A stretch of DNA of 64,000 nucleotides from an uncultured Eubacterium sp. (GTDB lineage: Bacteria > Bacillota > Clostridia > Lachnospirales > Lachnospiraceae): positions 1 through 64,000 of the forward strand of contig CAKRGX010000008.1 in NCBI GenBank assembly GCA_934338065.1. Direction: 5' to 3'. Below the pieces are notes generated by a model, which saw only the letters and a program-made list of their open reading frames with translations, made no database searches and was not told the DNA's origin. How positions within the stretch are numbered: position 1 is the first letter of the stretch; each line of letters opens with the position of its first letter. Positions 1 to 8,335 of this stretch are shown here, piece after piece. Both the position numbers and the translations under genes were made by a program.

Positions 1-165
1 ATTACTGTTGTCTCTTTCGAAACGAATTGAATCGGGTTGGTTTATTCTTATCGAATATTTACTCCGAAAAATTATTTTATTAATTTTTCGAGGTTGTTTC
101 ACTGTTCAATTATCAAGGTCCTTTGTTGACTCATGATTTGTTTCCCTGTCGAGTCAGCGATATTT
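1..165 (-). other. probable rRNA operon leader
   Basis: Non-coding stretch downstream (minus strand) of two tandem strong promoters. It holds a phrase reading CCTTGATAATTGAACAGTG on the minus strand (about 101-119), which resembles leader/spacer sequences around 16S rRNA genes in Clostridia. It also holds an AT hairpin at 65-90 (10-bp arms, 6-nt loop). The 16S gene itself would lie left of the window, so the rRNA assignment is inference. Confidence 0.5.
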
Positions 166-194
166 ATAATACCAAACTTTTCTCGGCTTGTCAA
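166..194 (-). promoter_or_regulatory. strong sigma-A promoter P2 (probable rRNA)
   Basis: On the minus strand TTGACA (189-194), a 17-nt spacer and TATTAT (166-171). It fires leftwards out of the window. Flanking bases match the second promoter 101 bp upstream, including GTTGTTGACA and a CGACAG block after the -10, so the two look like a duplicated promoter unit. Confidence 0.75.
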
Positions 195-266
195 CAACTT
201 TTTCGACATTTTTTTCAAAAACTTTTTGTTTTCTAATCAGCTTTTTCTGTCGCGTCAACGAGTTAT

Positions 267-295
267 ATACTATCAAACTCTTCTGAATTTGTCAA
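267..295 (-). promoter_or_regulatory. strong sigma-A promoter P1 (probable rRNA)
   Basis: On the minus strand TTGACA (290-295), a 17-nt spacer and TAGTAT (267-272), preceded by an A-rich tract that could act as an UP element. It is the upstream member of a tandem pair typical of rRNA operons. It lies just beyond the tRNA-Ser terminator, so the tRNAs and the presumed rRNA operon are separate units. Confidence 0.75.
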
Positions 296-357
296 CAACT
301 TTTTTTCTTTTTTTGCAGTTGTTCATTTTCGTAATTATCGTACACCTGCTTAAGCAA

Positions 358-398
358 TAAAAAACGCTGCATTTGCCGAGATTACGGCATTTACAGCG
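358..398 (-). terminator. rho-independent terminator of the tRNA-Ser pair
   Basis: Minus-strand hairpin with CGCTG/CAGCG outer and TGCCG/CGGCA inner pairing and a few internal mismatches (365-398), followed by a run of T (358-364). It sits 12 bases past the 3' end of the tRNA-Ser(GGA) gene. Confidence 0.75.
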
Positions 399-409
399 AT
401 ACATTGCAA

Positions 410-498
410 CGGAGAAGGAGGGATTTGAACCCTCGCGCCGCTATTAACGACCTACTCCCTTTCCAGGGGAGCCCCTTCAGCCACTTGGGTACTTCTCC
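410..498 (-). tRNA. tRNA-Ser (anticodon GGA)
   Basis: The minus strand reads a complete class II tRNA of 89 nt. It starts GGAGAAG, has a long variable arm, the T-loop GGTTCAAATCC and a closing CTTCTCC plus G discriminator. The anticodon loop is CTGGAAA, giving anticodon GGA (Ser UCC/UCU). The 3' CCA is not encoded. It follows a second tRNA-Ser gene and is closed by a terminator at 358-398. Confidence 0.95.
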
Positions 499-545
499 AA
501 AGCTAAAAAAATACAACTACTATTCTATCAGACCTTACGGTCAAA

Positions 546-631
546 CGGAGAAGGTGGGATTCGAACCCACGGCCCCTTTCGGAGTCACCGGTTTTCAAGA
601 CCGGCTCCTTAAACCACTCGGACACCTCTCC
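546..631 (-). tRNA. tRNA-Ser (anticodon TGA)
   Basis: Class II tRNA of about 86 nt on the minus strand with acceptor 5' GGAGAGG paired to CTTCTCC (one G-U), T-loop GGTTCGAATCC and anticodon loop CTTGAAA, giving TGA (Ser UCA). CCA is not encoded. A promoter lies directly upstream (646-675), and the second tRNA-Ser follows after 47 bases. Confidence 0.95.
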
Positions 632-645
632 AAAACTGCTTGTCT

Positions 646-675
646 AGTATATCATCTCACTTGTACAAATGTCAA
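646..675 (-). promoter_or_regulatory. promoter of the tRNA-Ser pair
   Basis: Minus-strand TTGACA (670-675), an 18-nt spacer and TATACT (646-651), ending 14 bases before the first tRNA base. It lies between the end of tsaD and the tRNAs, so the tRNAs have their own start. Confidence 0.7.
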
Positions 676-743
676 GAGATTTTTTTGTTTTTTTCGATAC
701 TTTTCCCATAACGTTTTTTATCATAACACAATAAGCTTTTTCA

Positions 744-1766
744 TCAATCTCCCAGGCGCAGCCCCGGCACCGCATTAAGGTCCAGACCATGCCGGATCCC
801 ATTGATATAATCATAGTATCCGGCTGCACCGATCATAGCAGCATTGTCCGTACAAAGAATCGGTGTTGGCATATAAAAACTATATTGATTATTCCGGCAT
901 GCTGTTTCCATTCCATCCCTCAGTGCAGAATTGCATGCAACACCTCCTGCTATTGCAATTTTATCTATTCCATAATCTTTTGCTGCAAGCATCGTATGAT
1001 CAACAAGCACATCAACAACTGCTTTTTGAAAAGAAGCTGCAATGTCTGCTTTCGAATATTTTAATCCTTTCATATTACAGCCATTAATGTAATTCAATAC
1101 AGCAGACTTCAATCCACTAAAACTAAAATCATATGGTGCGCCATCAATGGACGCTCGTGGGAACACAATGGCATCCTCATTGCCTTCCTTTGCTAACCGG
1201 TCAATCTTAGGCCCCCCCGGATATCCTAACCCGATGGCACGCGCCACTTTATCAAATGCTTCGCCTGCTGCATCATCTCTTGTTCTTCCTAATATTTCAT
1301 ATTTACCATAATCACGCACAATAACTAAATGGCTGTGTCCACCAGATGCTACCAAACATAAAAAAGGCGGTTTCAGATCCGGATTCGAAATATAATTGGC
1401 CGATATATGTCCCTCAATGTGATGCACTCCAACCAATGGCTTCCCGGTTGCATACGCAATTGCTTTTGCCTCGCCTACACCAACCAGCAGTGCACCAACC
1501 AGTCCAGGTCCATACGTAACACAGATAGCGTCCATATCAGCTAATGTTTTTCCCGATTCGTCCAGCGCTTCTTCAATAACCTGATTGATTCTCTCTATAT
1601 GCTTGCGTGATGCGATCTCCGGCACAACACCACCATATAATTTATGAATATCAATCTGTGATGATATAACGTTAGAAAGGACTTTTCGTCCATTCACTAC
1701 AACAGCCGCTGCCGTTTCATCACATGAACTTTCTATCGCAAGTACTATAATTTCTTTCGTTTCCAA
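744..1766 (-). CDS. tsaD: tRNA N6-threonylcarbamoyladenosine transferase TsaD
   Basis: Catalytic subunit that transfers threonylcarbamoyl from TC-AMP to A37 of ANN-reading tRNAs, in the cytoplasm with TsaB and TsaE. The 340-aa length is normal for the family. Visible motifs are the N-terminal ASKHA fold start ([15 protein letters not shown]), the metal-binding HxEGH (HHIEGHISA, about residue 110), VASGGHSHL and the C-terminal nucleotide-binding GGVACNS. The partner genes tsaB and tsaE lie 2-3 kb upstream on the same strand, with rnz and a small membrane protein in between. The rimI gene often found in this cluster is absent. Nothing unusual is seen in the protein. Confidence 0.96.
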   Translation of the reverse strand: METKEIIVLAIESSCDETAAAVVVNGRKVLSNVISSQIDIHKLYGGVVPEIASRKHIERINQVIEEALDESGKTLADMDAICVTYGPGLVGALLVGVGEAKAIAYATGKPLVGVHHIEGHISANYISNPDLKPPFLCLVASGGHSHLVIVRDYGKYEILGRTRDDAAGEAFDKVARAIGLGYPGGPKIDRLAKEGNEDAIVFPRASIDGAPYDFSFSGLKSAVLNYINGCNMKGLKYSKADIAASFQKAVVDVLVDHTMLAAKDYGIDKIAIAGGVACNSALRDGMETACRNNQYSFYMPTPILCTDNAAMIGAAGYYDYINGIRHGLDLNAVPGLRLGD

Positions 1767-1794
1767 AATAATCCTCGTTTCTGCCTATACGCAT

Positions 1795-2403
1795 TTATTC
1801 TTTTATAGCCGCACCACTGGATGGTGCCGGTCCAAATCCTAATATTTTCCATTTATCATTTTCTTTTAATAAAATAGCCCGCTGATTCCATGTACTATAC
1901 TTATCTTTTTCTCTCATAAAAAAGGAATAATTCACATACACCGTATCTTTACCATCCAGTTTTTGGTACTGATAATTCTTTTCCCCATCCACTGTATAGC
2001 TGATAATCCGTTTTTCATCTTTTTTATATTTTCTGATATCTGCAGCGATCTTTTGTTCCATCTTGCCCTGTTCATTCCGCTCTTTTAACTCGTCGCAGTA
2101 CAAAATCCGTAACTGACTGACTAGTGAGGAAATCTGTTCCTCACTCAATGATTTGTTATAAATGCACTGTGTGTAGCGGCAAAATAAATTTGTCAATTCT
2201 TTTGGAGTCTCGGGATAACCGGCTTCAAGGTCTTTCGCTATCAATTTTTCCACCTCAGTTGCCGGTTTTTTCACTGTTTGCTGTCTTTGCTGCTGTTTTT
2301 TCATATATTTATAATATACACCTAATGAACCCACTACAGCAAAGCACATAACAATACAAAAAACAATCACGCTTTTTCTCTTACTCTTTCCGGTATCTTT
2401 CAT
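1795..2403 (-). CDS. membrane-anchored protein, DUF6715-like, unknown function
   Basis: A 202-aa protein with a lysine/arginine-rich N-terminus, one transmembrane helix (about residues 12-30, VIVFCIVMCFAVVGSLGVYY) and a charged extracytoplasmic part. The ATG after AAAGGAG (8-nt spacing) is preferred over an in-frame GTG nine bases upstream. The region ETPKELTNLFCRYTQCIYN, then a soluble domain ending in KWKILGFGPA, recalls small Lachnospiraceae proteins filed as DUF6715, but this is from memory and unchecked. It lies between rnz and tsaD, 28 bases from tsaD, so it is probably co-transcribed. No catalytic motif is seen. Confidence 0.75.
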   Translation of the reverse strand: MKDTGKSKRKSVIVFCIVMCFAVVGSLGVYYKYMKKQQQRQQTVKKPATEVEKLIAKDLEAGYPETPKELTNLFCRYTQCIYNKSLSEEQISSLVSQLRILYCDELKERNEQGKMEQKIAADIRKYKKDEKRIISYTVDGEKNYQYQKLDGKDTVYVNYSFFMREKDKYSTWNQRAILLKENDKWKILGFGPAPSSGAAIKE

Positions 2404-2438
2404 CCGACGCACTCCTTTCTTACCTGTCTCTTCCCCGT

Positions 2439-3350
2439 TCAGTCTTTTTCAAAGTTTAAACAGATTGTTCTGCGGTCTTTCGCCGCTACGGACCGCGGAA
2501 AAATATCACGCACCGCTTCCATGCACTCTTCCGGCCGGATCAATGACGGGCTATAGTGCGTCAGCCATAATTCCCCCACCCTTGCTTCTCTGGCAAGCTC
2601 TGCTGCTTCTGTAAACATCATATGGCGGTTTTCCTTCGCTTTTATCAATTGATCCGCTTCTCCATACATTCCCTCACAGACAAAAAGATCCGAGCCGTCG
2701 GCGTATTCTGCAATTTCAGGGATCGGCCTGGTATCCGTACAGTAAGTAACCTTTAACCCTTTTCGCTGTTCCCCCAAAACCATATCAGATGTATATGTTG
2801 TACCTTCAATAAGCACCTGCTCTCCTTTTTGCAGAGCGCTCCAGGCCGCCATCGGCACACCATTCTTCTTTGCCTTTTCTAAATCAAATTTTCCTGCCCG
2901 GCGTATAATCTGACTATACCCATAGCATGGGATCGTATGTCTGACACGAAAAGCCTCTAATACATAACCATTTGTCTCTATCTGATTAAATGGTTCCGTC
3001 AGTTCAATATATTTAATCTCAAAAGGAAGTCCCTGGGCTATGATCAACAGTGACTCAACAACTTTTCTGGTTCCTTTCGGTCCTATAATCGTCAATGGCA
3101 GCTTTCTTTCTGCATTGCCCATTGAGAGTAAGAGTCCCGGTAGTCCACTTATATGATCTCCATGCACATGAGTAATGCATATCGTGTCAATACCATGCAT
3201 GCTCCATCCTTTTTCCCGGATACTAACCTGCGTTCCCTCTCCACAATCAATCAATAAACTGCTGCCATTAAAGCGGGTCATCAGCGCCGTTAATGCTCGT
3301 CTTGGCAATGGCATCATGCCACTCGTTCCTAACAGGCAAACATCTAACAT
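2439..3350 (-). CDS. rnz: ribonuclease Z (tRNA 3'-processing endonuclease)
   Basis: Metallo-beta-lactamase-fold endonuclease that removes 3' trailers from tRNA precursors lacking an encoded CCA; both tRNA-Ser genes in this window lack CCA, which fits. 303 aa, typical of the short form. It shows LGTSGMMPLPRR at the start, the zinc motif HVHGDHISGLPG (about residue 61) and a C-terminal HY/H zinc-ligand region (LWLTHYSPS). The ATG is preceded by AGGAGG at 9 nt. It heads a unit with the DUF6715-like gene and tsaD. Confidence 0.95.
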   Translation of the reverse strand: MLDVCLLGTSGMMPLPRRALTALMTRFNGSSLLIDCGEGTQVSIREKGWSMHGIDTICITHVHGDHISGLPGLLLSMGNAERKLPLTIIGPKGTRKVVESLLIIAQGLPFEIKYIELTEPFNQIETNGYVLEAFRVRHTIPCYGYSQIIRRAGKFDLEKAKKNGVPMAAWSALQKGEQVLIEGTTYTSDMVLGEQRKGLKVTYCTDTRPIPEIAEYADGSDLFVCEGMYGEADQLIKAKENRHMMFTEAAELAREARVGELWLTHYSPSLIRPEECMEAVRDIFPRSVAAKDRRTICLNFEKD

Positions 3351-3478
3351 GTCAATATCCTCCTATTCTTTCAGTCAATTTTATTTTATCATATTACCCC
3401 TTGATTTTCAAACCTAACCGCATAAAAGTTTGTATCAAGTATTCGTTGGCACCTTTTTGTTTTCCATACGCACAGACT

Positions 3479-3512
3479 AAAAAAAGAAGTTCCGGAAAAG
3501 AACTTCTTTTTC
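3479..3512 (-). terminator. rho-independent terminator (bidirectional shape)
   Basis: Perfect 12-bp inverted repeat (3481-3492 and 3500-3511) with a 7-nt loop; the A/T ends supply a T run on either strand. It sits just after the stop of the zinc-ribbon gene (3527) and closes the tex-to-tsaB unit before rnz begins. Confidence 0.8.
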
Positions 3513-3526
3513 TATGTTGATATTAT

Positions 3527-3775
3527 CTATCTTAGTGTGCCAGCCCCTTCTTCCTGCAACACTTCTGTTTTTGCGGATATTTTAACTGGTACGGCAAAAT
3601 GGGAAATTATCTCGTCATAACATTTTTCACATAACAAGAATTCATGAACCTGAAGATCCTTTTGCGAAAAATATCCCCATTCTTTTCGTCCGACAAAAAC
3701 ATCCTCACGGGGTGATCGGTCTAATCGGAGTTTTCTGCCACAATAATTGCAGAACCATTCCTTCTCTTCCAACAT
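3527..3775 (-). CDS. small zinc-ribbon protein, unknown function
   Basis: An 82-aa protein starting MLEEKEWFCNYCGRK. This ATG follows GGAAGGGGGAAG and is better placed than an upstream in-frame start that would add 19 residues. Two CxxC pairs (CNYC near residue 9, CEKC near residue 50) would bind one zinc. I see no enzyme motif. It is the last gene of the tex-tsaB unit, about 76 bases after tsaB, ahead of a strong terminator. A role in translation or tRNA modification is possible from context only. Confidence 0.75.
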   Translation of the reverse strand: MLEEKEWFCNYCGRKLRLDRSPREDVFVGRKEWGYFSQKDLQVHEFLLCEKCYDEIISHFAVPVKISAKTEVLQEEGAGTLR

Positions 3776-3851
3776 TCTTCCCCCTTCCAATAAGATATAC
3801 TCATTATAACAAAGGGTTAGAACGAAATCCACATGTAATTACTTCCATTTT

Positions 3852-4556
3852 TTAACCTTTTTGTTTTTCCAGTCGTTCTCTCTCCGCCTGGGAAAGACGA
3901 AGATACAGAGGTGCAAATTCACCCGCAGGCATGCACCTCCCCTGTTCAGCATAAATCTTCCCCAATGATACAATAGAAGCGGCTTTCTGATATCGTACAC
4001 TGTCTGCTGCCCACTCACAGGGAACAGTAAGCTGTTCTTTTATCTGTTGCTTAAAAACTGGCACTCCATCACCGACAAAAATTGTTTTTTCTCCTATTTC
4101 ATTTAGATGAGCAATAATTTCCTCAATTGGCGCTGCGGCAGGTTCTATTACAGCGGCAGGAATTCCCTTTTCCCATCGATATATGCCATAATATGCCTGA
4201 TTACGCCGGGCATCCATCAGTGGACATACCATCGTGTTACATCCTGCCAGATTATATGCCAACCCTTCCAGCGTCGGCACGACAACTATCGGTATTTCCA
4301 GTGCAAGCCCCAATCCTTTCGCAGTCGACGCCCCAATTCTCAATCCGGTAAAGGAGCCAGGTCCTGCCGCCACCGCAATAACATCTAATGCCTGCGGTTC
4401 AATCCCAGCCATCGCTAACATTGCTTCGATCATCGGCAAAAGTGTCTGCGAATGTGTTTTTTTATTATGAATCGTATACTCTCCAGTTAAAATATCATCA
4501 CACAACAATGCCACCGAGGCAGCCAGCCCCGAACTATCAATGCCAAGAATATTCAT
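3852..4556 (-). CDS. tsaB: tRNA threonylcarbamoyladenosine biosynthesis protein TsaB
   Basis: Non-catalytic partner that dimerises with TsaD and supports t6A formation with TsaE. 234 aa, usual length. It has the ASKHA N-terminus ILGIDSSGLAASVALL, the motif AAGPGSFTGLRIG (about residues 66-78) and GLAYNLAG. Its start follows GGAG at 4-5 nt and lies 13 bases after tsaE. The metal-binding histidines of TsaD are absent, as expected for TsaB. Confidence 0.95.
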   Translation of the reverse strand: MNILGIDSSGLAASVALLCDDILTGEYTIHNKKTHSQTLLPMIEAMLAMAGIEPQALDVIAVAAGPGSFTGLRIGASTAKGLGLALEIPIVVVPTLEGLAYNLAGCNTMVCPLMDARRNQAYYGIYRWEKGIPAAVIEPAAAPIEEIIAHLNEIGEKTIFVGDGVPVFKQQIKEQLTVPCEWAADSVRYQKAASIVSLGKIYAEQGRCMPAGEFAPLYLRLSQAERERLEKQKG

Positions 4557-4569
4557 TTTTCTCCATCTC

Positions 4570-4989
4570 CTATTCTATCGTTATAAGACGAAAATCAAAT
4601 CCACGATCCAGATTTTTCTCGATTAAAATCCTTTTACAGGTCTCCGGCAAGATTTCTTTTATCAAGGACGCCCATTCAATAAGACAGACACCATCGCCAA
4701 AAAAATACCCCTCATATCCAAGTTCAAACATTTCTTCCACGTCCGCTATGCGATAAACATCAAAATGATACAGCGGAATACGCCCCTGATGATACTCCTG
4801 TATAATTGTAAATGTAGGACTTGTAATCGGTTCATCGATTTCCAGACCCTCTGCAAAACCTTTTGCAAATACAGTTTTTCCTACGCCAAGATCTCCCTCT
4901 AAAAGGTAAATATCTCCGATTCGGGCTTCCTGTCCCAGTTGGTACGCTATTTGAAAGGTGTCTTTTTCACAAAAACTTTCTATTTTCAT
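4570..4989 (-). CDS. tsaE: t6A ATPase TsaE
   Basis: Small P-loop ATPase that recycles the TsaB-TsaD complex. 139 aa. It has Walker A GDLGVGKTVFAKG (about residues 33-45), followed by SPTFTIIQEY and LYHFDVYRI, the classic TsaE signature. The start overlaps the stop of the preceding gene by 4 bases (ATGA type), which implies translational coupling. It is followed by tsaB after 13 bases. Confidence 0.95.
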   Translation of the reverse strand: MKIESFCEKDTFQIAYQLGQEARIGDIYLLEGDLGVGKTVFAKGFAEGLEIDEPITSPTFTIIQEYHQGRIPLYHFDVYRIADVEEMFELGYEGYFFGDGVCLIEWASLIKEILPETCKRILIEKNLDRGFDFRLITIE

Positions 4990-5462
4990 CTGCGTTTTTT
5001 CTCCTTTAGAAACTTAGCCAGTTCATCAAAATCACTGCCACAGGATTCCTTCGTGATAATTGTTGCATGAATCGTCGTAGTAAATACATAGATTACTTCT
5101 TTTCCAAAAACTATCTTACGGACATTATCCCATGCGCAGCTGGATATTTTTTCCCCCTGGCTCACAGATATCTGCTGCTCATCAATATGACAGATCAGCT
5201 TGTCCTGCATCTCTGTGCGCTTCGCCTGTACTTTTCCTTTTCTTAGCAGTGTAAGTGGCTGGAAAACAAGGAAAAGAAATGCAATAAGAATAAGTAAGAA
5301 CCGCTGATTTACTGACCAGCCGCCCCATCGGACAGCCAAGCCGGCTAACGAAGCCAATCCAAGCAGTACGCCAAGTATTCCTGATAATCTTGTATAATTA
5401 AACCGGAGCAGAAAGCGGCTCATATCACGTGGGCTTACCTTTAATTCAAACTCTATTGACAT
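4986..5462 (-). CDS. YcxB-like membrane protein
   Basis: A 158-aa protein with a short cytoplasmic N-terminus (FELKVSPRDMSRFLLRFNY), two transmembrane helices (about residues 28-45 and 54-72), then a soluble C-terminal domain. Its ISVSQGEKISSCAWDNVRKIV and YVFTTTIHATIITKESC strands are typical of the YcxB-like family. Function unknown. It overlaps tsaE by 4 bases and follows the GT39-like gene by 16 bases, so it belongs to the same operon; a link to tRNA modification is not implied. Confidence 0.8.
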   Translation of the reverse strand: MSIEFELKVSPRDMSRFLLRFNYTRLSGILGVLLGLASLAGLAVRWGGWSVNQRFLLILIAFLFLVFQPLTLLRKGKVQAKRTEMQDKLICHIDEQQISVSQGEKISSCAWDNVRKIVFGKEVIYVFTTTIHATIITKESCGSDFDELAKFLKEKKRR

Positions 5463-5478
5463 TCTAATTTCCTCCCCA

Positions 5479-7119
5479 TTACTTAGTTTTTGATTTTACA
5501 ACATAATAATATCCAAATTGTTTATAATCAAATCGTGTCAGGTCAAAATACTGCATATCATTTGCCGTTACAACATACACCGCATCTTCATTCGGATCGA
5601 TCGTGATATTCTTTATGCTGTCAAATACATAATCGTTATGAAATTCCTCACTCTGAAAATACTCGGCATCTATATCGTGATAGAATAAAGTCAATATCTC
5701 ACTTACAGCAGAAGCACCTTCATACTGGCTGTCTGCCGTGATATAAAAGCGCTGTGCATCACTGTCTTTTACCTCAGAAACAGCTTCCCCAAAGGATTGG
5801 AAAAAGCACTGTGAAATCTGTTCCGCATATGTAGTAAAATACGTATTGGTAAACATACAGAAAAACACCAGATACACGACACCAATCACATATTTCGCAT
5901 ATGAAACAAAACAGATTGACTCATATATGCCATAGCCAACAAAAAATATAATGGGATAAAAGATCAGGTTAATGCGATTGATATTAATGCCATTGGTTGT
6001 CATACCAACCCAGACCCCTGTCAGCAAAAGGAAGAGCATTAAGATCATTCCCGGATTCTTTCTTTGTTTTTTAACTGCCGCAACAAGTCCCACCACAGCA
6101 AAAGGAAGGGAGAAAAGATACATAGAACCAAACCCTTCCACATCATTCCACGGCAGGTCTTTTGTCTGTAGCAAAATAAGATTTACGAAAGATTTTATAT
6201 TGGCAGCAAGTTGTTCACTAATATTATCCGAAAAAAATAATATATCATTCGACCGAACGCTATCCGGGAAAAATGGTATCGTAAAAAATGGTGTCTTGAT
6301 TGTTTCCATACCAAAATAATTAATTGCCATTGTTGCAATAAAAGGCCATGCCACCAATAGCCATACGCCAACACACAACAGTGCCTGTTTTATATTAATC
6401 GATTTTTTAACAAGCAGATAAATGCACGAAGCAACAAGAAATAATGGCACGGAATAAATAGAAATCCCGTAACAATACATACTAAGTCCAAAAAAGATCA
6501 TTGACACAACCAGATATCTTGTTTTGGATAGACCTTTATATAAAAAGTAAAGTCCTATTATCAAAAAATGCGCAAATAGATTACAATCCAGCGCCCAGCG
6601 GCTTTGCAATATATTCCATGGATTAATCGCTGCAAAAAGAAATACGACCAAAGCAATGTTTTTGTTAAAGACCTCACGCACAAACAAATATAAACAGGCA
6701 AGTCCTGCCAGACTAACGATAAGAAGTGGCAGACGTGCTGTCATAACGGAAAGCCCTGCCACCTTAATAAACGGAACCATAAGATAGGACAGAAGTGAAC
6801 TCATCTGACCATATCCCCATGCGGTAAGGTGCACGGGCATATACATGCCAAAACGATCCGTTGCATAATCTGCCAAAGCCTTAGCATCTACAGCAGCCAT
6901 TGCTCCATCCTGATTCATCCCTCCCGGAACGGAGCCAAAACGGTAAATGCGGATAGCGACCGCAAGAAAGATTCCTACTCCTAAGATAATCCAATAAGCA
7001 TGATCCGTTACCGTCCCTGCTGTCTTATCATCCGTTTTCCTTTTACGAAACATCCCAACGATTGCCATACAGCAAAAAATACTCACAAAGAACAATAACA
7101 CACTATTGATTTTTGTCAT
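5479..7119 (-). CDS. GT39/ArnT-like membrane glycosyltransferase
   Basis: A 546-aa polytopic protein with about ten or more hydrophobic helices. The first periplasm-side loop has RIYRFGSVPGGMNQDGAM, the acidic loop seen in protein-mannosyl/ArnT type (PMT_2) transferases that use polyprenyl-phosphate sugars. Such enzymes add sugars to proteins or lipids outside the membrane; the acceptor here is unknown. The C-terminal 90 residues form a soluble tail. RBS GGGGAG at 8 nt. It is flanked by a lipoprotein gene upstream (76-bp gap) and the YcxB-like gene downstream. Confidence 0.85.
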   Translation of the reverse strand: MTKINSVLLFFVSIFCCMAIVGMFRKRKTDDKTAGTVTDHAYWIILGVGIFLAVAIRIYRFGSVPGGMNQDGAMAAVDAKALADYATDRFGMYMPVHLTAWGYGQMSSLLSYLMVPFIKVAGLSVMTARLPLLIVSLAGLACLYLFVREVFNKNIALVVFLFAAINPWNILQSRWALDCNLFAHFLIIGLYFLYKGLSKTRYLVVSMIFFGLSMYCYGISIYSVPLFLVASCIYLLVKKSINIKQALLCVGVWLLVAWPFIATMAINYFGMETIKTPFFTIPFFPDSVRSNDILFFSDNISEQLAANIKSFVNLILLQTKDLPWNDVEGFGSMYLFSLPFAVVGLVAAVKKQRKNPGMILMLFLLLTGVWVGMTTNGININRINLIFYPIIFFVGYGIYESICFVSYAKYVIGVVYLVFFCMFTNTYFTTYAEQISQCFFQSFGEAVSEVKDSDAQRFYITADSQYEGASAVSEILTLFYHDIDAEYFQSEEFHNDYVFDSIKNITIDPNEDAVYVVTANDMQYFDLTRFDYKQFGYYYVVKSKTK

Positions 7120-7195
7120 TAGCTATCTCCCCTCTTTTTCCAATACATGTAAGTATACCAAACATGCTCCTTTTTGTAAACAAACACACCTGCTG

Positions 7196-8323
7196 TCATT
7201 GTGCCTGATACTTGACAACAGCAAATTGCCAGTCCTCTGCCTGGTCATCCCCTTTTTCTTCCTGACGTCTGAGGAGCACATACAATTCTTCGTTTGTTCC
7301 AACAAGCACATCGTATACTGCCGCATTTGCCAGATCATCAAAATCACCTTCTGAATTCAACATAATCGTAGATGCTTTCTTTCCAAAATCACTGATCCTG
7401 TATAACCCTGACTGGTTAAACGCATAGGTCTGCCACGTCGTGGCATCCGTATCAAAGTACCATTCATATTTTCTATTTTCCTCTGATATCTCGTCCCCAA
7501 AATAGGAGGATACTGTCAGAGAATCCGAATCCAATATTCCAAATCTCTTATTAGCGGAAGAAAAATAAATAATCTGTGATTCACCGAATGCAACATTTTT
7601 TCCAAATGCACTGTCTGCTATCGTCGGGCATAAATTGATCTGTGTACCTGTTCCTCCATCAAACCACATTGCACTTGCCCCCGAAAAGGCAAGGAAAAAT
7701 GTTCCATCCTCCATAACGTGGAAAACATTTACATCATATTCTCTAGCATAATCAATTTCTTCTCCCTTTTCATTCGTTGTCTTCGTCTGTAATCTGACCT
7801 CGCGAAAAGAATCTTTTTCCTCATCAATCACAAGAACTGAATAAGCGCAATACGGCTTTTCGTCCGATGAGCCTCCCCAGGGATTCGGATCATCGTCGAA
7901 TCTTTTAACCAGCACATAAAGATTGCCATCGTCCCCTCTCTGCACAAAAGGGTAGTCAATATTGTGCGACACTTCATTTCGTATCTGCTTCATCAATGCC
8001 TTTTTACAGTATTCTTTTTTCTGCCAATTTCCATCACCATTCAGAGAATACTCCACAAGTGCTGTATATTCTTCTCCATCTTCATTGGTCCCGGCACGCA
8101 GCTGATAAATCGCCGGTTCCCCCTGCCAGTTAGTCTGTACTTTTGTCGTCAATAAGGTATCCCCGTCGTACATACCCTCATCAGGTAAAACCGCTGTTTG
8201 TACCAGCGCATAATGTTTTCTCTGATCCTGCTTTTTATTTACATCCTGTTTGTCCTCTTTTGCCGAACCACACGCAGTCAATATAAGAACAGCAACGCAG
8301 ATAACAGCTACGATTCGTTTCAT
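7196..8323 (-). CDS. putative lipoprotein, unknown function
   Basis: 375 aa with a clear lipoprotein signal: MKRIV, a hydrophobic stretch and the lipobox LTAC (lipidated Cys at residue 18), followed by a charged linker. The rest is rich in beta-type segments and Asp/Glu/Trp (for example PNPWGGSSDEKPY and GNLYVLVKR), and could form a beta-propeller-like fold. No enzyme motif recognised. It starts 12 bases after tex and precedes the GT39-like transferase; the lipoprotein could be one of its acceptors or partners, which is a guess. Confidence 0.8.
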   Translation of the reverse strand: MKRIVAVICVAVLILTACGSAKEDKQDVNKKQDQRKHYALVQTAVLPDEGMYDGDTLLTTKVQTNWQGEPAIYQLRAGTNEDGEEYTALVEYSLNGDGNWQKKEYCKKALMKQIRNEVSHNIDYPFVQRGDDGNLYVLVKRFDDDPNPWGGSSDEKPYCAYSVLVIDEEKDSFREVRLQTKTTNEKGEEIDYAREYDVNVFHVMEDGTFFLAFSGASAMWFDGGTGTQINLCPTIADSAFGKNVAFGESQIIYFSSANKRFGILDSDSLTVSSYFGDEISEENRKYEWYFDTDATTWQTYAFNQSGLYRISDFGKKASTIMLNSEGDFDDLANAAVYDVLVGTNEELYVLLRRQEEKGDDQAEDWQFAVVKYQAQ

Positions 8324-8335
8324 TCTTCAAACCTC

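Noticed and set aside
133..360. 75-codon plus-strand ORF at the left edge
   Set aside because: It lies over two minus-strand promoters and AT-rich leader; composition is Phe/Leu/Ile from T-rich DNA and it lacks an RBS.
404..778. Plus-strand ORF over the tRNA region
   Set aside because: It is antisense to two complete tRNA-Ser genes and the end of tsaD.
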